Of a DNA stretch of 64,000 nt, positions 47,090-57,042 are shown in pieces. The DNA comes from Desulfocucumis palustris (GTDB lineage Bacteria; Bacillota; Desulfotomaculia; Desulfotomaculales; Desulfocucumaceae). Under the pieces are notes generated by a model. The model was given only the letters and a program-made list of their open reading frames with translations, was not told the DNA's origin and did not search any database. Numbering within the stretch: position 1 is the stretch's first letter; each line of letters begins with the position of its first letter. The stretch spans positions 39,778 to 103,777 of the forward strand of contig NZ_BFAV01000172.1 in NCBI RefSeq assembly GCF_002933875.1. The letters run 5' to 3'. A program made the position numbers and the translations under genes.

Positions 47090-47908
47090 CTATGCCAATT
47101 CCTCCAGCGCCCTTTTCAGTTCCTCGGGCTTGGGGGCAACCCCGTGCCAGCCGGCCTGGTTTTCCATGAAGGACACACCTTTGCCCTTTACGGTTTCCGC
47201 TATGATCATCTGCGGCTTGCCTTTTACCTCCCCGGCCTTTGCCACCGCGGCCAGTATCTCTTTGATGCTGTGACCGTTGATTACCTGTACGTCCCAGCCG
47301 AAGGCCCGCCATTTGTCCGGCAGCGGTTCGGGACACATAACGTCCTCAATACACCCGTCAATCTGCAGGCGGTTGTGATCCAGAAAAGCCGTTACATTGT
47401 CCAGCTTGTAGTGGGCCGCGGCCATGGCCGCCTCCCAGACTTGTCCCTCCTGGGATTCCCCGTCCCCAAGCAAAACATACAGCCTGTAATCCCTGCCGTC
47501 CAGCCTGGCCGCCAGGGCCATGCCGTTGGCAGCCGAGAGCCCCTGTCCCAGTGACCCGGTGGACATTTCCACCCCGGGAAGTTTCTTCATGTCGGGGTGC
47601 CCCTGCAACGGGCTGCCAAGCTTGCGCAGGGAGAGCAAATCCTCCTCGGGGAAATAGCCCCTCCCGGCCAGTGCGGCATACAGCACCGGCGCCGCGTGCC
47701 CCTTGGAAAGCACGAAACGGTCCCGGTCCGGCCAGCCGGGCTTTGCCGGATCTATGCGCATTACATTGTAATACAGGGCGGTAACTATGTCCGCCGCGGA
47801 GAGGGAACCCCCGGGGTGCCCGGAGCCAGCCGCCGCCACCATCTCAACAATCTTCCTTCTGATGTGCTTCGCTTTTGATTCCAGTTCCTCCACAGTGTAG
47901 GGTTGCAT
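47090..47908 (-). CDS. Transketolase, N-terminal subunit
   Basis: A 272-residue thiamine-diphosphate-binding half of transketolase. [17 protein letters not shown], the cofactor motif starting [14 protein letters not shown], and [11 protein letters not shown] are visible. His residues for donor binding lie in [11 protein letters not shown] and PLQGHPD. The ATG follows GGGAGGAAG. It is the first gene of the split pair, whose second subunit lies 142 bases downstream beyond a repeat hairpin. It transfers two-carbon units between sugar phosphates. Confidence 0.94.
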   Translation of the reverse strand: MQPYTVEELESKAKHIRRKIVEMVAAAGSGHPGGSLSAADIVTALYYNVMRIDPAKPGWPDRDRFVLSKGHAAPVLYAALAGRGYFPEEDLLSLRKLGSPLQGHPDMKKLPGVEMSTGSLGQGLSAANGMALAARLDGRDYRLYVLLGDGESQEGQVWEAAMAAAHYKLDNVTAFLDHNRLQIDGCIEDVMCPEPLPDKWRAFGWDVQVINGHSIKEILAAVAKAGEVKGKPQMIIAETVKGKGVSFMENQAGWHGVAPKPEELKRALEELA

Positions 47909-47972
47909 TTTACTTCCTCCCAGTTTTTATTTATTAATTTACAGCTTTTTCAATGTGTTTTTCAACACTCTC

Positions 47973-48824
47973 CTAGCGCGGCGTTTTAACCAGGGGCTTA
48001 AAACCCTCCCCCAGCACCTGGTGCACGTCGGCCAATATGACAAAAGCCTTGGGGTCCAGCCGGTAAACCAGATCTTTCAGCAATGTAACCTGGGACCGGT
48101 TGACCACCACAAGCAAAACATCCTTTTCGTCGCCGGTATACATCCCTCGCCCCTTTAGGGCCGTGGCGCCCCGGTCCAGCTGTTGCAGCACCGACTGGCC
48201 TATGGCGTCGGATCTGTCGGAAATGATAAAAAAGGCCTTGGCGTAGCTCATACCCTCCTGCACCAGGTCAATTAGCCAGGACGTTACAAAAATGGTTATC
48301 AGGGCATACATGGCCAGCTCCCAGGAATTGAAAGCAATCCCCGCGGCCAGCACCACCATGGCGTCCACCATGAATAACAACTGTCCCACATTGGCGCCGG
48401 TATATGTGCGCAAAATGGCCGCCGCAAGATCCGTCCCCCCGGTTGTTCCCCGGAAACGAAAGGTGAGTCCCAGTCCAAGACCTGTCAGCACCCCGCCGAA
48501 AACGCTGGCCAGCATCGGCTCCCTGGTGAGAACAGGCAGGTGGGAAGAAAGAATATCCACCAGGATGGACAGGCTGATGGTACCGTACAGGGAGCGAAAA
48601 CCGAACTTAAGTCCCAGCCTGTATATACCCATTAAAAAAAGCGGTACGTTCAGCGCCAGCATGGTCATACCCACCGGCGCCCCGGCCACGTAATGGAGCA
48701 CCGTGGCGATGCCGCTTACCCCGCCGGCGGCAATTTTATTGGGAATTAAAAACATGTCCAATCCCAGGGCGGTAAGGATGACCCCCGCGCTGACCCCGAT
48801 AAACTCAAAAACAATGCCCAGCAT
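47973..48824 (-). CDS. YitT-family membrane protein (DUF161 plus DUF2179)
   Basis: A protein of about 283 residues with five or six hydrophobic segments (GSVS-like GVSAGVILTALGLDMFLIP, AAGGVSGIATVLHY, RGTTGGTDLAAAIL) and a C-terminal soluble DUF2179 domain (KGRGMYTGDEKDVLLVVVNR, FVILADVHQVLG). The family's function is unknown. The ATG at 48824 fits the family start and has GGGG ten bases upstream; a TTG at 48851 would add nine residues but lacks a ribosome site. It lies 64 bases upstream of the transketolase pair on the same strand. Confidence 0.88.
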   Translation of the reverse strand: MLGIVFEFIGVSAGVILTALGLDMFLIPNKIAAGGVSGIATVLHYVAGAPVGMTMLALNVPLFLMGIYRLGLKFGFRSLYGTISLSILVDILSSHLPVLTREPMLASVFGGVLTGLGLGLTFRFRGTTGGTDLAAAILRTYTGANVGQLLFMVDAMVVLAAGIAFNSWELAMYALITIFVTSWLIDLVQEGMSYAKAFFIISDRSDAIGQSVLQQLDRGATALKGRGMYTGDEKDVLLVVVNRSQVTLLKDLVYRLDPKAFVILADVHQVLGEGFKPLVKTPR

Positions 48825-48988
48825 ATTATTCCATACCCCATGTTTTTTCAACTATATAATAACCAGGGCGGAGAAAAATATGAAAAAGTTGGCACAACAT
48901 TTAAATATTCTGTATTCAGCAAAATTATCCTCTAATTTTGTCGGTAATTACCTTTGGCATTTTGCCTGACGATATTCCTTAAAAGGCG

Positions 48989-49028
48989 AAAAAAACAGGC
49001 TGCTTTTACCTATAAAAAGCCGCCTGTT
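48989..49028 (-). terminator. Intrinsic terminator after prfB
   Basis: A long stem (AACAGGC 48994-49000 with GCCTGTT 49022-49028, continued by GCTTTT/AAAAGC) is followed on the minus strand by a run of seven T. It ends the hpf-secA-prfB region. Confidence 0.85.
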
Positions 49029-49069
49029 CCTTTTTTACCCGGTCAGCAGTCTGTAAGACCCCGTCCGGC

Positions 49070-50180
49070 TTACTTATATTTACCCCTGGCTGTTTCCCTG
49101 AGATAGGCCGAGATGAACTGGTCGATGTCCCCGTCCATTACCCCGTTTACATTTCCCATTTCCACCCCGGTGCGATGGTCCTTCACCAGGCTATAGGGGT
49201 GAAAAACATAAGATCGTATCTGGCTGCCCCAGGCGATATCCATCTGCTCCCCCCGCATGGCAGCCAACTCCTCTTCTTTTTTCTTCATTTCCCGATCCAG
49301 CAGCCTGGCCTTTAACAGTTTCATAGCCGTATTCCTGTTCGATATTTGGGACCGTTCACTCTGGCACTGAACCACTATTCCCGTGGGCAGGTGGGTAATG
49401 CGAACGGCGGAGTCGGTTTTGTTGACATGTTGACCGCCTGCCCCGCCGGAGCGATAGGTGTCAATTTTTAGATCTTCCGGATCGATATCCACGTCAATAT
49501 TGTCCTGCACCTCGGGCAGCACATCCACCGAGGCAAAGGAGGTGTGCCTTCTGCCGGCGGCGTCGAAGGGGGATATCCGCACCAGCCTGTGCACCCCCTT
49601 TTCCGGGCGCAGGTAACCAAAGGCATTAGGCCCGCTGACAATCAGTGTGGCGCTTTTAACACCGGCCTCGTCCCCGGGCAGCAAATCCGCCATGGTCGTT
49701 TTGTAGCCATGGTCCTCCGCCCACCGGGTATACATCCTGAGCAGCATTTCCACCCAATCCTGGGCTTCGGTGCCCCCCGCCCCGGCATGCAGTGCAAGAA
49801 TGGCGTTGCCCCGGTCATAGGGCCCGCTGAGCAGCACCTGCAATTCCATATCTTCCAGCCGTTTTTTGAATTCCCGAATGTCTTTAAGCAAGTCCTCGGC
49901 CAGGGATTGGTCGTCCTCCTCCTCCCCCAATTCCAGCATAACCTGTAAATCTTCAAAGGCGGCATATAAGGAGGTGAAGGAGGCCACCCTTTCTTTAAGG
50001 GCCGACAAACTCTGGGTGACCTGCTGCGATTTTTCCTGGTCATCCCAAAATACCGGAGCCATCATGGCTTGCTCAAGGTTTTTTATTTCATCTTCCTTTT
50101 TAGCGATGTCAAAGAGAAACCCTCAAATCTTCAACTCTTTTACCCAGGGTTTCAATTTCCTTGTCCAGTTCGGCAAACAT
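49070..50180 (-). CDS. prfB: Peptide chain release factor 2 with programmed +1 frameshift
   Basis: The gene is in two frames. ATG at 50178-50180, nine bases after AGGAGTG, opens a 23-codon frame ending CTT TGA at 50109-50114. Skipping one base there continues in the frame that runs to 49070, giving 369 residues, the normal RF2 length. GAGGG, seven bases before CTT, is the internal Shine-Dalgarno-like stimulator. The protein has the SPF tripeptide for stop recognition ([11 protein letters not shown]) and the catalytic GGQ ([11 protein letters not shown]). RF2 reads UGA and UAA, so its own UGA forms an autoregulatory loop. It lies 140 bases downstream of secA. Confidence 0.95.
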
Positions 50181-50287
50181 TTAAATCACTCCTAACAAGG
50201 TATGGGGACTCATCTTCTCTGATTATTTTTACTCTTTACCTTTTAACAAGTCAAGATGGGAAAGTTAAATCCTTTATAATTAATATT

Positions 50288-50312
50288 CGTGAAGGAATGT
50301 CCCCAATTTATG
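50288..50312. repeat. Single repeat arm AGGAATGTCCCC between secA and prfB
   Basis: GTGAAGGAATGTCCCCAATT with a following TATG is one arm of the dispersed family. Its GTCCCCAATTTATG part is shared with the element in the metK leader. No partner arm is seen. Confidence 0.45.
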
Positions 50313-50320
50313 CAAATTAA

Positions 50321-52954
50321 TTACTGGGGGGTGCCGCAGCACTTTTTGTACTTCTTTCCGCTGCCGCAGGGGCAGGGGTCGTTACGGCCCACCTTGCTTT
50401 CGTTCTTTACCGGCTTTTTCGGGCCTTCCTCGGCGTAACGGTTTTCCACCGTTTTGCGCTGCTGGGCCGGCTTGGCCTCCCGCACCAGATTAACCCGGAA
50501 AAGATAACGCACCGTGTCTTCCTGAATGGTGGAAATCATATTCTGAAACATCTCATAGCTCTCGAATTTATACTCGATAAGCGGATCCTTCTGTCCGTAA
50601 GCCCTTAAGCCTATGCCTTCCCGGAGCTGATCCATGGTGTCCAGGTGATCCATCCACTTCTCGTCCACGATCCGGAGCATCAGTACCCGCTCCAGCTCCC
50701 GCATGTTTTCCGGCCCCAGTTCTTCCTCCCTGGCGTCGTATGCGGCCAGGGAGGCATTGGTTAATAATTCCTTTATATCGTCCCGGCCGGTTTCCTCCAG
50801 TTCGGAGGCCTGCAATTGGTGATTCGGCAGAAAAATCTGTTCGGCGTGATTCAACAGCCCTTCCAGGTCCCATTCCTCCTGGTGAACCCCGTCCGGACAG
50901 TAGGTGTCCACAGACCGGGATACCGAATCCTCGATCATTTGCCTGATTACATCTTTTAGATTCTCCCCGGTCAGCACCTGGCGGCGCTGGCGGTAAATCA
51001 GCTCCCGCTGCTGGTTCATCACGTCGTCATATTGAAGCACGTGTTTACGGATGTCAAAGTTGCGGTTTTCCACCCTTTTCTGGGCTGTTTCAATGGATTT
51101 GCTGATAAGGCCGTGCTCAATGGGCATGTCTTCCTCTATGCCCAGTCTCTCCATCAGCCCGGCGATATTGTCCGAGCCGAAGAGTCTCATCAGATCATCC
51201 TCCAGGGAGCTGTAAAACTGGCTGGAGCCCGGGTCACCCTGACGTCCCGAGCGGCCCCGCAGCTGGTTGTCTATGCGCCTGCTCTCGTGGCGCTCGGTGC
51301 CTATTATATGCAGGCCTCCCTGCCCGCCCACATTATTGCGTTCCTCTCCGGTGGCATTTCTGTATTTTTCCAGAAGAGACCGCTCCGTCGCTTCCAGCTC
51401 CGTATCCCCGGCCGCTTCTAAATCCAGTTTGCGCAGCTCCGCCTGGGAAAGGAATTCGGGATTGCCTCCCAGCAGTATGTCGGTACCCCGGCCGGCCATG
51501 TTGGTGGCGATGGTGACCGCCCCCAAACGCCCCGCCTGGGCGATAATCTCGGCTTCCTTGTCATGATACTTGGCGTTGAGCACCTGATGGGAAATGCCCT
51601 GGCGCTTCAACATGGAACTGAGCACTTCCGATTTCTCGATGGAAATGGTGCCCACCAGAACCGGCTGCCCGGTGGCGTGACGCTGCTGGATCTCATCCAC
51701 CACGGCCCGGAATTTGGCAGCCTCGGTTTTGTAGACCACGTCGGGCATATCCTTGCGGACCATGGGTTTATGGGTGGGAATGACCACCACGTCAAGGTTG
51801 TATATTTTCCTGAATTCGTCTTCCTCCGTCGCCGCCGTGCCGGTCATGCCGGCCAGCTTTTCGTACATACGGAAATAATTCTGGAAGGTAATGGTGGCCA
51901 GGGTCTGGGACTCTCTTTCAATGCGCACCCCTTCCTTGGCCTCAATGGACTGATGCAGGCCGTCGCTGTACCGCCGTCCGAACATCAGCCTGCCGGTGAA
52001 TTCGTCGACTATTATTACCTGGCCGTCCTTTACAACATAATCCCGGTCCCTTTTCATAAGGGCATGGGCTTTAAGGGCCTGGTTCATGTGGTGGGTCAGC
52101 TCTATGTTGGTGTCGTCATAGAGGTTTTCAACCCCCAGCATTTTTTCCACCTTGGCCACGCCCTCCTCGGTAATGGCCACAGTGTGAGCCTTTTCATCCA
52201 CCGTATAGTCCACTTCCCCGGACAACCTTGGGATGACCTTGGCAAAGGTATAGTACAAATCCGTGGCTTTGTCCGCCTGCCCGGAAATAATAAGCGGCGT
52301 CCTGGCCTCGTCCACCAGAATGCTGTCCACCTCGTCCACGATGGCGTAATGCAGCTCCCGCTGCACCAGCTGGTCCGGATGGGTGGCCATATTGTCCCGG
52401 AGGTAGTCGAAACCAAATTCGTTGTTGGTGCCGTAAGTAACGTCGCTCCAGTAAGAGTTGCGCCTCTCATCCCACTCCAGGCCATGGACGATGAGTCCCA
52501 CCGACAGTCCCAGAAATCTGTATATCTGACCCATCCAGTCGCTGTCCCGGCGGGCCAGATAGTCGTTTACCGTAATGACGTGCACTCCCCGGCCGGTGAG
52601 CGCGTTAAGATAAACCGGAAGGGTAGCCACCAGGGTCTTACCTTCACCGGTTTTCATCTCGGCGATACGTCCCTGGTGCAGCACAATACCTCCCATCAGC
52701 TGCACATCGAAATGGCGCATGCCCAGCACTCTTTTGCTGGCCTCCCGGACCACCGCGAAGGCCTCCGGCAATATATCGTCGGTGCCGGCTCCATTATCAA
52801 GCTTATCCTTTAAATATGCGGTTTTTGCCCGCAGGTCGGCATCGGACAGCGGCGTCACGGAACTCTCCAGTCCGTTGATTTCGTCCACCACCCGTTGCAT
52901 CTTCTTCACTATCCGAGCATTATCATCCAGCAGGTTGCGCAGAAAACCAAGCAA
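50321..52954 (-). CDS. secA: Preprotein translocase ATPase SecA
   Basis: An 877-residue motor ATPase that drives export through SecYEG. The DEAD-type nucleotide site includes [24 protein letters not shown] and [16 protein letters not shown]. The C-terminus is the zinc-binding SEC-C motif [18 protein letters not shown]. The TTG at 52954 is preferred: it is eight bases from GGAGG and gives the canonical MLGFLRNL start. The ATG at 52960 abuts the ribosome site and a TTG at 52969 lies within it. Gene order hpf-secA-prfB is standard for Firmicutes. Confidence 0.98.
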   Translation of the reverse strand: MLGFLRNLLDDNARIVKKMQRVVDEINGLESSVTPLSDADLRAKTAYLKDKLDNGAGTDDILPEAFAVVREASKRVLGMRHFDVQLMGGIVLHQGRIAEMKTGEGKTLVATLPVYLNALTGRGVHVITVNDYLARRDSDWMGQIYRFLGLSVGLIVHGLEWDERRNSYWSDVTYGTNNEFGFDYLRDNMATHPDQLVQRELHYAIVDEVDSILVDEARTPLIISGQADKATDLYYTFAKVIPRLSGEVDYTVDEKAHTVAITEEGVAKVEKMLGVENLYDDTNIELTHHMNQALKAHALMKRDRDYVVKDGQVIIVDEFTGRLMFGRRYSDGLHQSIEAKEGVRIERESQTLATITFQNYFRMYEKLAGMTGTAATEEDEFRKIYNLDVVVIPTHKPMVRKDMPDVVYKTEAAKFRAVVDEIQQRHATGQPVLVGTISIEKSEVLSSMLKRQGISHQVLNAKYHDKEAEIIAQAGRLGAVTIATNMAGRGTDILLGGNPEFLSQAELRKLDLEAAGDTELEATERSLLEKYRNATGEERNNVGGQGGLHIIGTERHESRRIDNQLRGRSGRQGDPGSSQFYSSLEDDLMRLFGSDNIAGLMERLGIEEDMPIEHGLISKSIETAQKRVENRNFDIRKHVLQYDDVMNQQRELIYRQRRQVLTGENLKDVIRQMIEDSVSRSVDTYCPDGVHQEEWDLEGLLNHAEQIFLPNHQLQASELEETGRDDIKELLTNASLAAYDAREEELGPENMRELERVLMLRIVDEKWMDHLDTMDQLREGIGLRAYGQKDPLIEYKFESYEMFQNMISTIQEDTVRYLFRVNLVREAKPAQQRKTVENRYAEEGPKKPVKNESKVGRNDPCPCGSGKKYKKCCGTPQ

Positions 52955-52983
52955 TTCCATCACCTCCAAGTATATAAGGAAAG

Positions 52984-53050
52984 GGGGCGTATCTTCCCGG
53001 CTGCCTGAAGTTCATCAATCCCGTACAATTCCGGGAAGGTATGTCCACCC
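52984..53050. repeat. REP-like inverted repeat in the secA leader
   Basis: GGGGGCGTATCTTCCCGG (52984-53001) and CCGGGAAGGTATGTCCACC (53032-53050) form an imperfect inverted repeat with GGTATGTCC as a variant end. A small AGGGGG/CCCCCT hairpin follows at 53076-53094. Confidence 0.55.
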
Positions 53051-53157
53051 AATAATATCATTCATAATAATGAAAAGGGGGCCTCGCTCCCCCTGTATCC
53101 TAAAAAATTACATCAAAATTGTAACACTAAGCCCCGAATGTTGCAAGAGGCACAATT

Positions 53158-53193
53158 AAAGGCCCCCGAAACCGCAGCAGCGGTCCGGGGGCC
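53158..53193 (-). terminator. Intrinsic terminator after hpf
   Basis: The stem GGCCCCCG/CGGGGGCC (53161-53168 with 53186-53193), with an inner ACCGC/GCGGT stem, is followed on the minus strand by TTTAATT. It lies 16 bases past the hpf stop. Confidence 0.75.
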
Positions 53194-53208
53194 GCACCCC
53201 TTCATTCG

Positions 53209-53733
53209 CTAAAATGTCGGCTCAATCAATCCGTAATTTCCGTCTTTACGTTTATATACCACATTAACCTGTTCGGTATCGGCATTTGAAAACACAAAGA
53301 AGCTATGGCCCAGCAGGTTCATCTGCAGCACCGCCTCCTCCACGGCCATGGGTTTGAAAGCAAACTTTTTGGTCCGCACCACTTCCGGACCGTCGCTATC
53401 GTCACCTGCCAATACAGGGGGCCTGTGCTCTCCGGTGGGTTTGCCAACCCGCCTTAGTATGCGGCCCTTGTACCTTTCCACCTGTTTTTCCAGTTTTTCT
53501 ACAACCTGGTCAATGGATGCGTACATATCGCCTGTGGATTCCTCGCCCCTTAGAATCATGCCATTAATGGGAATGGTAACTTCGATGCGGTGGGTTTCCT
53601 TTTCCACACTCATGGTTACCTGCGCCTCGCCAAGATTTTCCATGTACTTGTCCAACTTACCCAGACGCTTTTCCACATAATCTTTTAGAGCGACGGTAAC
53701 CTCCATGTTTCTCCCCCGTACCTGTACCTTCAT
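53209..53733 (-). CDS. hpf: Ribosome hibernation-promoting factor, long form
   Basis: A 174-residue protein: an N-terminal S30AE domain (MKVQVRGRNMEVTVALKDYVEKRLGKL, about 1-100) and a C-terminal dimerisation domain (about 118-174, ending HSFFVFSNADTEQVNVVYKRKDGNYGLIEP). The long form makes 100S ribosome dimers in stationary phase. The ATG at 53733 is ten bases after AAGGAG and gives the family's N-terminus; the upstream frame to 53772 lacks support. It lies upstream of secA and is followed by its own terminator. Confidence 0.96.
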   Translation of the reverse strand: MKVQVRGRNMEVTVALKDYVEKRLGKLDKYMENLGEAQVTMSVEKETHRIEVTIPINGMILRGEESTGDMYASIDQVVEKLEKQVERYKGRILRRVGKPTGEHRPPVLAGDDSDGPEVVRTKKFAFKPMAVEEAVLQMNLLGHSFFVFSNADTEQVNVVYKRKDGNYGLIEPTF

Positions 53734-53874
53734 GGGGCAACAACTCCTTTCGGGTCCTAGTATATATACCACTACATCCTCCGGGCTGGAGGAAAGGCAA
53801 TCAGAATATAACCAATAGTATGTGAAAAAAATTCAAAGTGCATAACACAAGGGAAGTATGCCTCTTACCTTAAT

Positions 53875-53906
53875 AAAAAACCCCAGCCTTTTTACAGACT
53901 GGGGTT
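53875..53906 (-). terminator. Intrinsic terminator after csp
   Basis: The stem AACCCCAG/CTGGGGTT (53879-53886 with 53899-53906) is followed on the minus strand by six T. It starts nine bases after the csp stop. Confidence 0.88.
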
Positions 53907-53914
53907 GATTGGCC

Positions 53915-54112
53915 TTATAACTTTGTCACATTGGAAGCCTGAGGACCTCTGGCACCATCGACTATATCGAATTCAACCCTCTGTCCTTCATTTAAGGTTT
54001 TAAAGCCGTCATCCTGGATAGCAGAGAAGTGCACGAATACGTCCCCGCCGTCCTCCCTTTCAATAAATCCATAACCCTTTTCAGCACTAAACCATTTTAC
54101 CTTGCCTTGCAT
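53915..54112 (-). CDS. Cold shock protein, CspA family
   Basis: A 65-residue single OB-fold RNA chaperone. RNP1 is KGYGFIER and RNP2 is DVFVHFSAI; the starting MQGKVKWF is typical. It melts RNA secondary structure. A promoter with TTGACA and TACCAT at 17-base spacing lies about 50 bases upstream, giving a short leader rather than the long one of E. coli cspA. It is monocistronic, with its own terminator. Confidence 0.96.
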   Translation of the reverse strand: MQGKVKWFSAEKGYGFIEREDGGDVFVHFSAIQDDGFKTLNEGQRVEFDIVDGARGPQASNVTKL

Positions 54113-54161
54113 TAACTACATTCCTCCTAATCTTTATCCCGGCTTATGAAGCCGTACACGT

Positions 54162-54190
54162 ATGGTAGCACAATAAAATTAACGTGTCAA
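54162..54190 (-). promoter_or_regulatory. Predicted sigma-A promoter of csp
   Basis: On the minus strand, TTGACA (54185-54190) and TACCAT (54162-54167) are 17 bases apart; the ATG of csp is about 50 bases downstream. Confidence 0.65.
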
Positions 54191-54292
54191 GTCTTTCCAT
54201 GAATACCTGTACATAGTCAATACGACAGCATATAACGGTAATCCGGCATGTCGAAAAATACCTGTTGAAACCCCGCTTGTGGAGCAATTTGC

Positions 54293-54353
54293 TGTGGGTA
54301 ATGTGGATAAGTCTGTTAATAACCGCCCCCGCAAGGTTTCATTTTGTGGGTAA
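54293..54353. promoter_or_regulatory. Cluster of three DnaA-box-like 9-mers
   Basis: TGTGGGTAA (54293-54301), TGTGGATAA (54302-54310, a perfect TTATCCACA box on the minus strand) and TGTGGGTAA (54345-54353) lie in the 301-base gap between csp and comFC, all in the same direction. The rest of this gap is AT-rich, with TTGTCACAAAT and repeated TTGTG words near 54374-54408, and no gene. Confidence 0.4.
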
Positions 54354-54413
54354 TCAAATTGAATGTAAAATTTTTGTCACAAATATGATAAAGTTGTGTG
54401 AAATTGTGAAAAA

Positions 54414-55148
54414 TCAAACCAGGGTCCTGCCCGCCGCGGCTGCCAGACCCAGCACCAGTGAAGCGCCGCCTTGGGACAAAGCCGCGGCCACAGCTTCCAT
54501 GGTGGCCGCCGTTGTCACAACGTCATCCACCAGCAGGATAACCTTGCCCCTTACCCCGGTTTTATCCGTGACCTCAAAGGTGCCCCTGAGGTTGTTTAAC
54601 CTCTGCGCCCTGTCTAGCCCGGTCTGGGCCGGTGTTTCCCTTATCTTTTGAACCGGACGGATAATTGGCAGCCCAAGGCCGCAAGCAACTTCCCCGGCCA
54701 GCAGTTCCGCCTGGTTAAAGCCCCTGTCCCGCTGGCGACCCGGCCACATGGGCACGGGAACCACGGCGCCGGCCCGGTTGTACCGGGAGTCATTACCGGC
54801 GGCGGCAATCATGTAAAGGGCCAGGTTCCGGGCCAGCCACCTTTTATTTTGATATTTTATTTTACGTACCGCTTCCTTTATGATCCCCTCGTATGGCCCC
54901 GCCGCCCTTACCAGCTTAAAGGGCCTGGAGGACTCCCGGCAGTCCCTGCAAAGGGTGTCTCCCCCGCCGTTAAAAAACCTGCCGCAGATTAAACAGTGAG
55001 GTTCCTTCAAATAGGACCTCATCCGCCGGTGACAGGCCCCGCACACCTTCCCTTCCGGACTGCGGCAGCCGCAAAAGGGGCATACCTCCCGGGGAGGAAA
55101 AATCAAATCAAGTAAGTCCAGCGCCAGTCTTTTTAACAGCACTTTCAA
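54414..55148 (-). CDS. comFC: ComF-family phosphoribosyltransferase-like protein
   Basis: A 244-residue protein: an N-terminal zinc-binding region with CPFCG, CGACH, CLICG and CRDC pairs (about 22-72), then a PRTase fold ending in the PRPP-binding loop VILLVDDVVTTAATM. ComFC is needed for DNA uptake in naturally competent bacteria and is widely kept in others. The TTG start follows GGTGGTGG. comFA is absent, which is frequent outside Bacillus. It lies near hpf and csp, as in many Firmicutes. Confidence 0.93.
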   Translation of the reverse strand: MKVLLKRLALDLLDLIFPPREVCPFCGCRSPEGKVCGACHRRMRSYLKEPHCLICGRFFNGGGDTLCRDCRESSRPFKLVRAAGPYEGIIKEAVRKIKYQNKRWLARNLALYMIAAAGNDSRYNRAGAVVPVPMWPGRQRDRGFNQAELLAGEVACGLGLPIIRPVQKIRETPAQTGLDRAQRLNNLRGTFEVTDKTGVRGKVILLVDDVVTTAATMEAVAAALSQGGASLVLGLAAAAGRTLV

Positions 55149-55292
55149 GCCACCACCTTTGGCAGCAGGCCTGCCCGGCCAAATATCCGGGGATCGGACT
55201 AAAACCGTTTAGCTTGAGAGATGAGAGCCGGAAGTAAGAAATGAGAAGTGGGGATACAGAGATACTCACTTCCAACCTCTCACCTTCCGATT

Positions 55293-56987
55293 TTACAGCT
55301 GGGAGGCGCACACTACCCTGTCCTTGCCCGTGCGTTTGGCCCTGTGAAGGCTTTTTTCACATAATTCCAGCAGTTTATCGGTGTTGTCTCCGTCCCCGGG
55401 GAAAACCGCCACCCCGCAGCTTATCCGTATATTCCCAGGCAAACCCTCCGGGAGACGGCTTTCGCCCACCGCCTGCCTGATATCCTCCGCCAGGACAAAG
55501 GCCTCTTCCTCATTCATTCCGGGCAGCAGCAGAATAAATTGGTCGCCGCCATAACGGCCCGCCTGGCTTCCCTCCGGTTTCATTTCGTGAATGACGCGGG
55601 CGACTTTCTGCAGCACCCAGTCCCCGGCCCTGTAGCCGTAGCGTCTGTTCAGCTGATCCATGTAATCCACACCGGTAATAACCAGCGCCCCGGTTTCCGG
55701 TTTGCCGGGCTCATCCCCGAAATAATCCAGACACAGTTGATAAAAACAACCGCGGTTGTATAAACCGGTCTGGGTGTCTATTTTTTCAAGATAATCGATC
55801 CTTCTCTCCAGCAGGCTGTTATTGAGGGCAACGGAGAGAACCCCCACAATTACCGCCAGGGTTTGGAGATGATGCTCCCCGTAGGCCATGGGCCTTTTTT
55901 CCCCCAGAACCAGCAGCCCAACCACGCTCCCTTCGGCCGTCAGCGGCACCAGAACCATTGAGCGGTACACCTGGGGCATCCCGGGGTCTCCCTTAACCCT
56001 GAAATCCGCCCTTGAATCGTATATTATTTCCGGCTCCCTGTTGGTCACCACGAAACCGAAAAAGCTTTCGCCGGCATATACCACGGTTTTTTTCATTTGC
56101 TTGGAGAACTGGCCGTAAACGGCCTCCGCCTTGTATACTCCGGGATTATCCGACTGCAGATAGACCACCCCGCAGTGAAAGGACATCGCCCTTCTGGCCT
56201 CCTGCAAAAGCAGCCCGGGTATTTCCTTCGCCACCAGCTTGCCGCCGAGCCTCCTGGATATTTCATACATGGCCCGCAATTCCCGGTTTGCCAGCTCCAC
56301 ATGGACATACATGCGCAGCACAAACTGCACCACCAACAGCGGTACAAAGAGCAGCACCGCGGTGGCCATTCCCATCCGGAAATACAGCAAAGCCATAATT
56401 ATCCCGAAGGGCGCGGTTATTAAATAAGTAAGCCCGTCCCAGCGAAGGGCGTCCTGCCACGGCATGGCCCTCTGCCTGGGCTTCCGGGGGTATGCGTATA
56501 TATAAACCAGCCCGTGATTGATGACAAAATAAAAAAGCACAAAGGCTGCCATCCCGGCGCCGTACGTCAAATCAAGGCGCTCCTGGGACGAAGCCTGGAG
56601 TTTAACCAGGGGCAGGAGGGAGCAAAGGTAGGACGCTCCCATTACCGCCAGCACCTGCTGAGAAGAATTGAACAGGGTGGTGGGCAGCGGATCACCCCGG
56701 TTGGCCACCCCCCTGGCAATCAGGTAAGCCAGGGCGCCGATCCAGGCGCAGGTCTCCGGCCCGTAAATAAGCATACAGGCCATCACAATGGAAAATCCCC
56801 CGGAAAGCCTTCCCAGGGGAAAGGAGACCACCAGCCATTCGGACAAAATACCCAGCCCGATCATCAGCAGATATTCTGTGATTTTATCCAGGTCAACCGC
56901 GGAAAAATAGTAAAAAAGCAACCAATAGCCGGATAATATTACCAGCCAGACATACAATATATGCAAAAAACCCCGTCCGGATTTCAT
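55293..56987 (-). CDS. Membrane-bound GAF-GGDEF protein with GGDQF signature
   Basis: A 564-residue protein: about seven to eight hydrophobic segments (residues 8-240), a GAF-like sensor domain (about 245-390; MYEISRRLGG to LGEKRPMAYGEHHLQTL), and a GGDEF domain (about 400-560) beginning DTQTGLYNRGCF. The signature reads GGDQF (480-484): the third, metal-binding Asp is kept but the following Glu is Gln. There is no RxxD inhibitory site upstream. It may make c-di-GMP poorly or bind nucleotides as a sensor. ATG start. A GC-rich hairpin lies upstream at about 57003-57038. Confidence 0.88.
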   Translation of the reverse strand: MKSGRGFLHILYVWLVILSGYWLLFYYFSAVDLDKITEYLLMIGLGILSEWLVVSFPLGRLSGGFSIVMACMLIYGPETCAWIGALAYLIARGVANRGDPLPTTLFNSSQQVLAVMGASYLCSLLPLVKLQASSQERLDLTYGAGMAAFVLFYFVINHGLVYIYAYPRKPRQRAMPWQDALRWDGLTYLITAPFGIIMALLYFRMGMATAVLLFVPLLVVQFVLRMYVHVELANRELRAMYEISRRLGGKLVAKEIPGLLLQEARRAMSFHCGVVYLQSDNPGVYKAEAVYGQFSKQMKKTVVYAGESFFGFVVTNREPEIIYDSRADFRVKGDPGMPQVYRSMVLVPLTAEGSVVGLLVLGEKRPMAYGEHHLQTLAVIVGVLSVALNNSLLERRIDYLEKIDTQTGLYNRGCFYQLCLDYFGDEPGKPETGALVITGVDYMDQLNRRYGYRAGDWVLQKVARVIHEMKPEGSQAGRYGGDQFILLLPGMNEEEAFVLAEDIRQAVGESRLPEGLPGNIRISCGVAVFPGDGDNTDKLLELCEKSLHRAKRTGKDRVVCASQL

Positions 56988-57042
56988 AAAGACTTAAACC
57001 TCCCCCAGCCTTAATTTTCGACAAGGGGAGGTTTTTTCCTTT

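Noticed and set aside
51563..52813. Plus-strand 416-codon frame opposite secA
   Set aside because: Antisense shadow of the conserved secA gene. Similar shadows opposite pgk, uvrA and the large SLH gene were rejected for the same reason.
54360..54410. tRNA or small RNA gene in the csp-comFC gap
   Set aside because: No cloverleaf or terminator-bounded structure could be drawn; the stretch is simple AT-rich sequence with TTGTG words.
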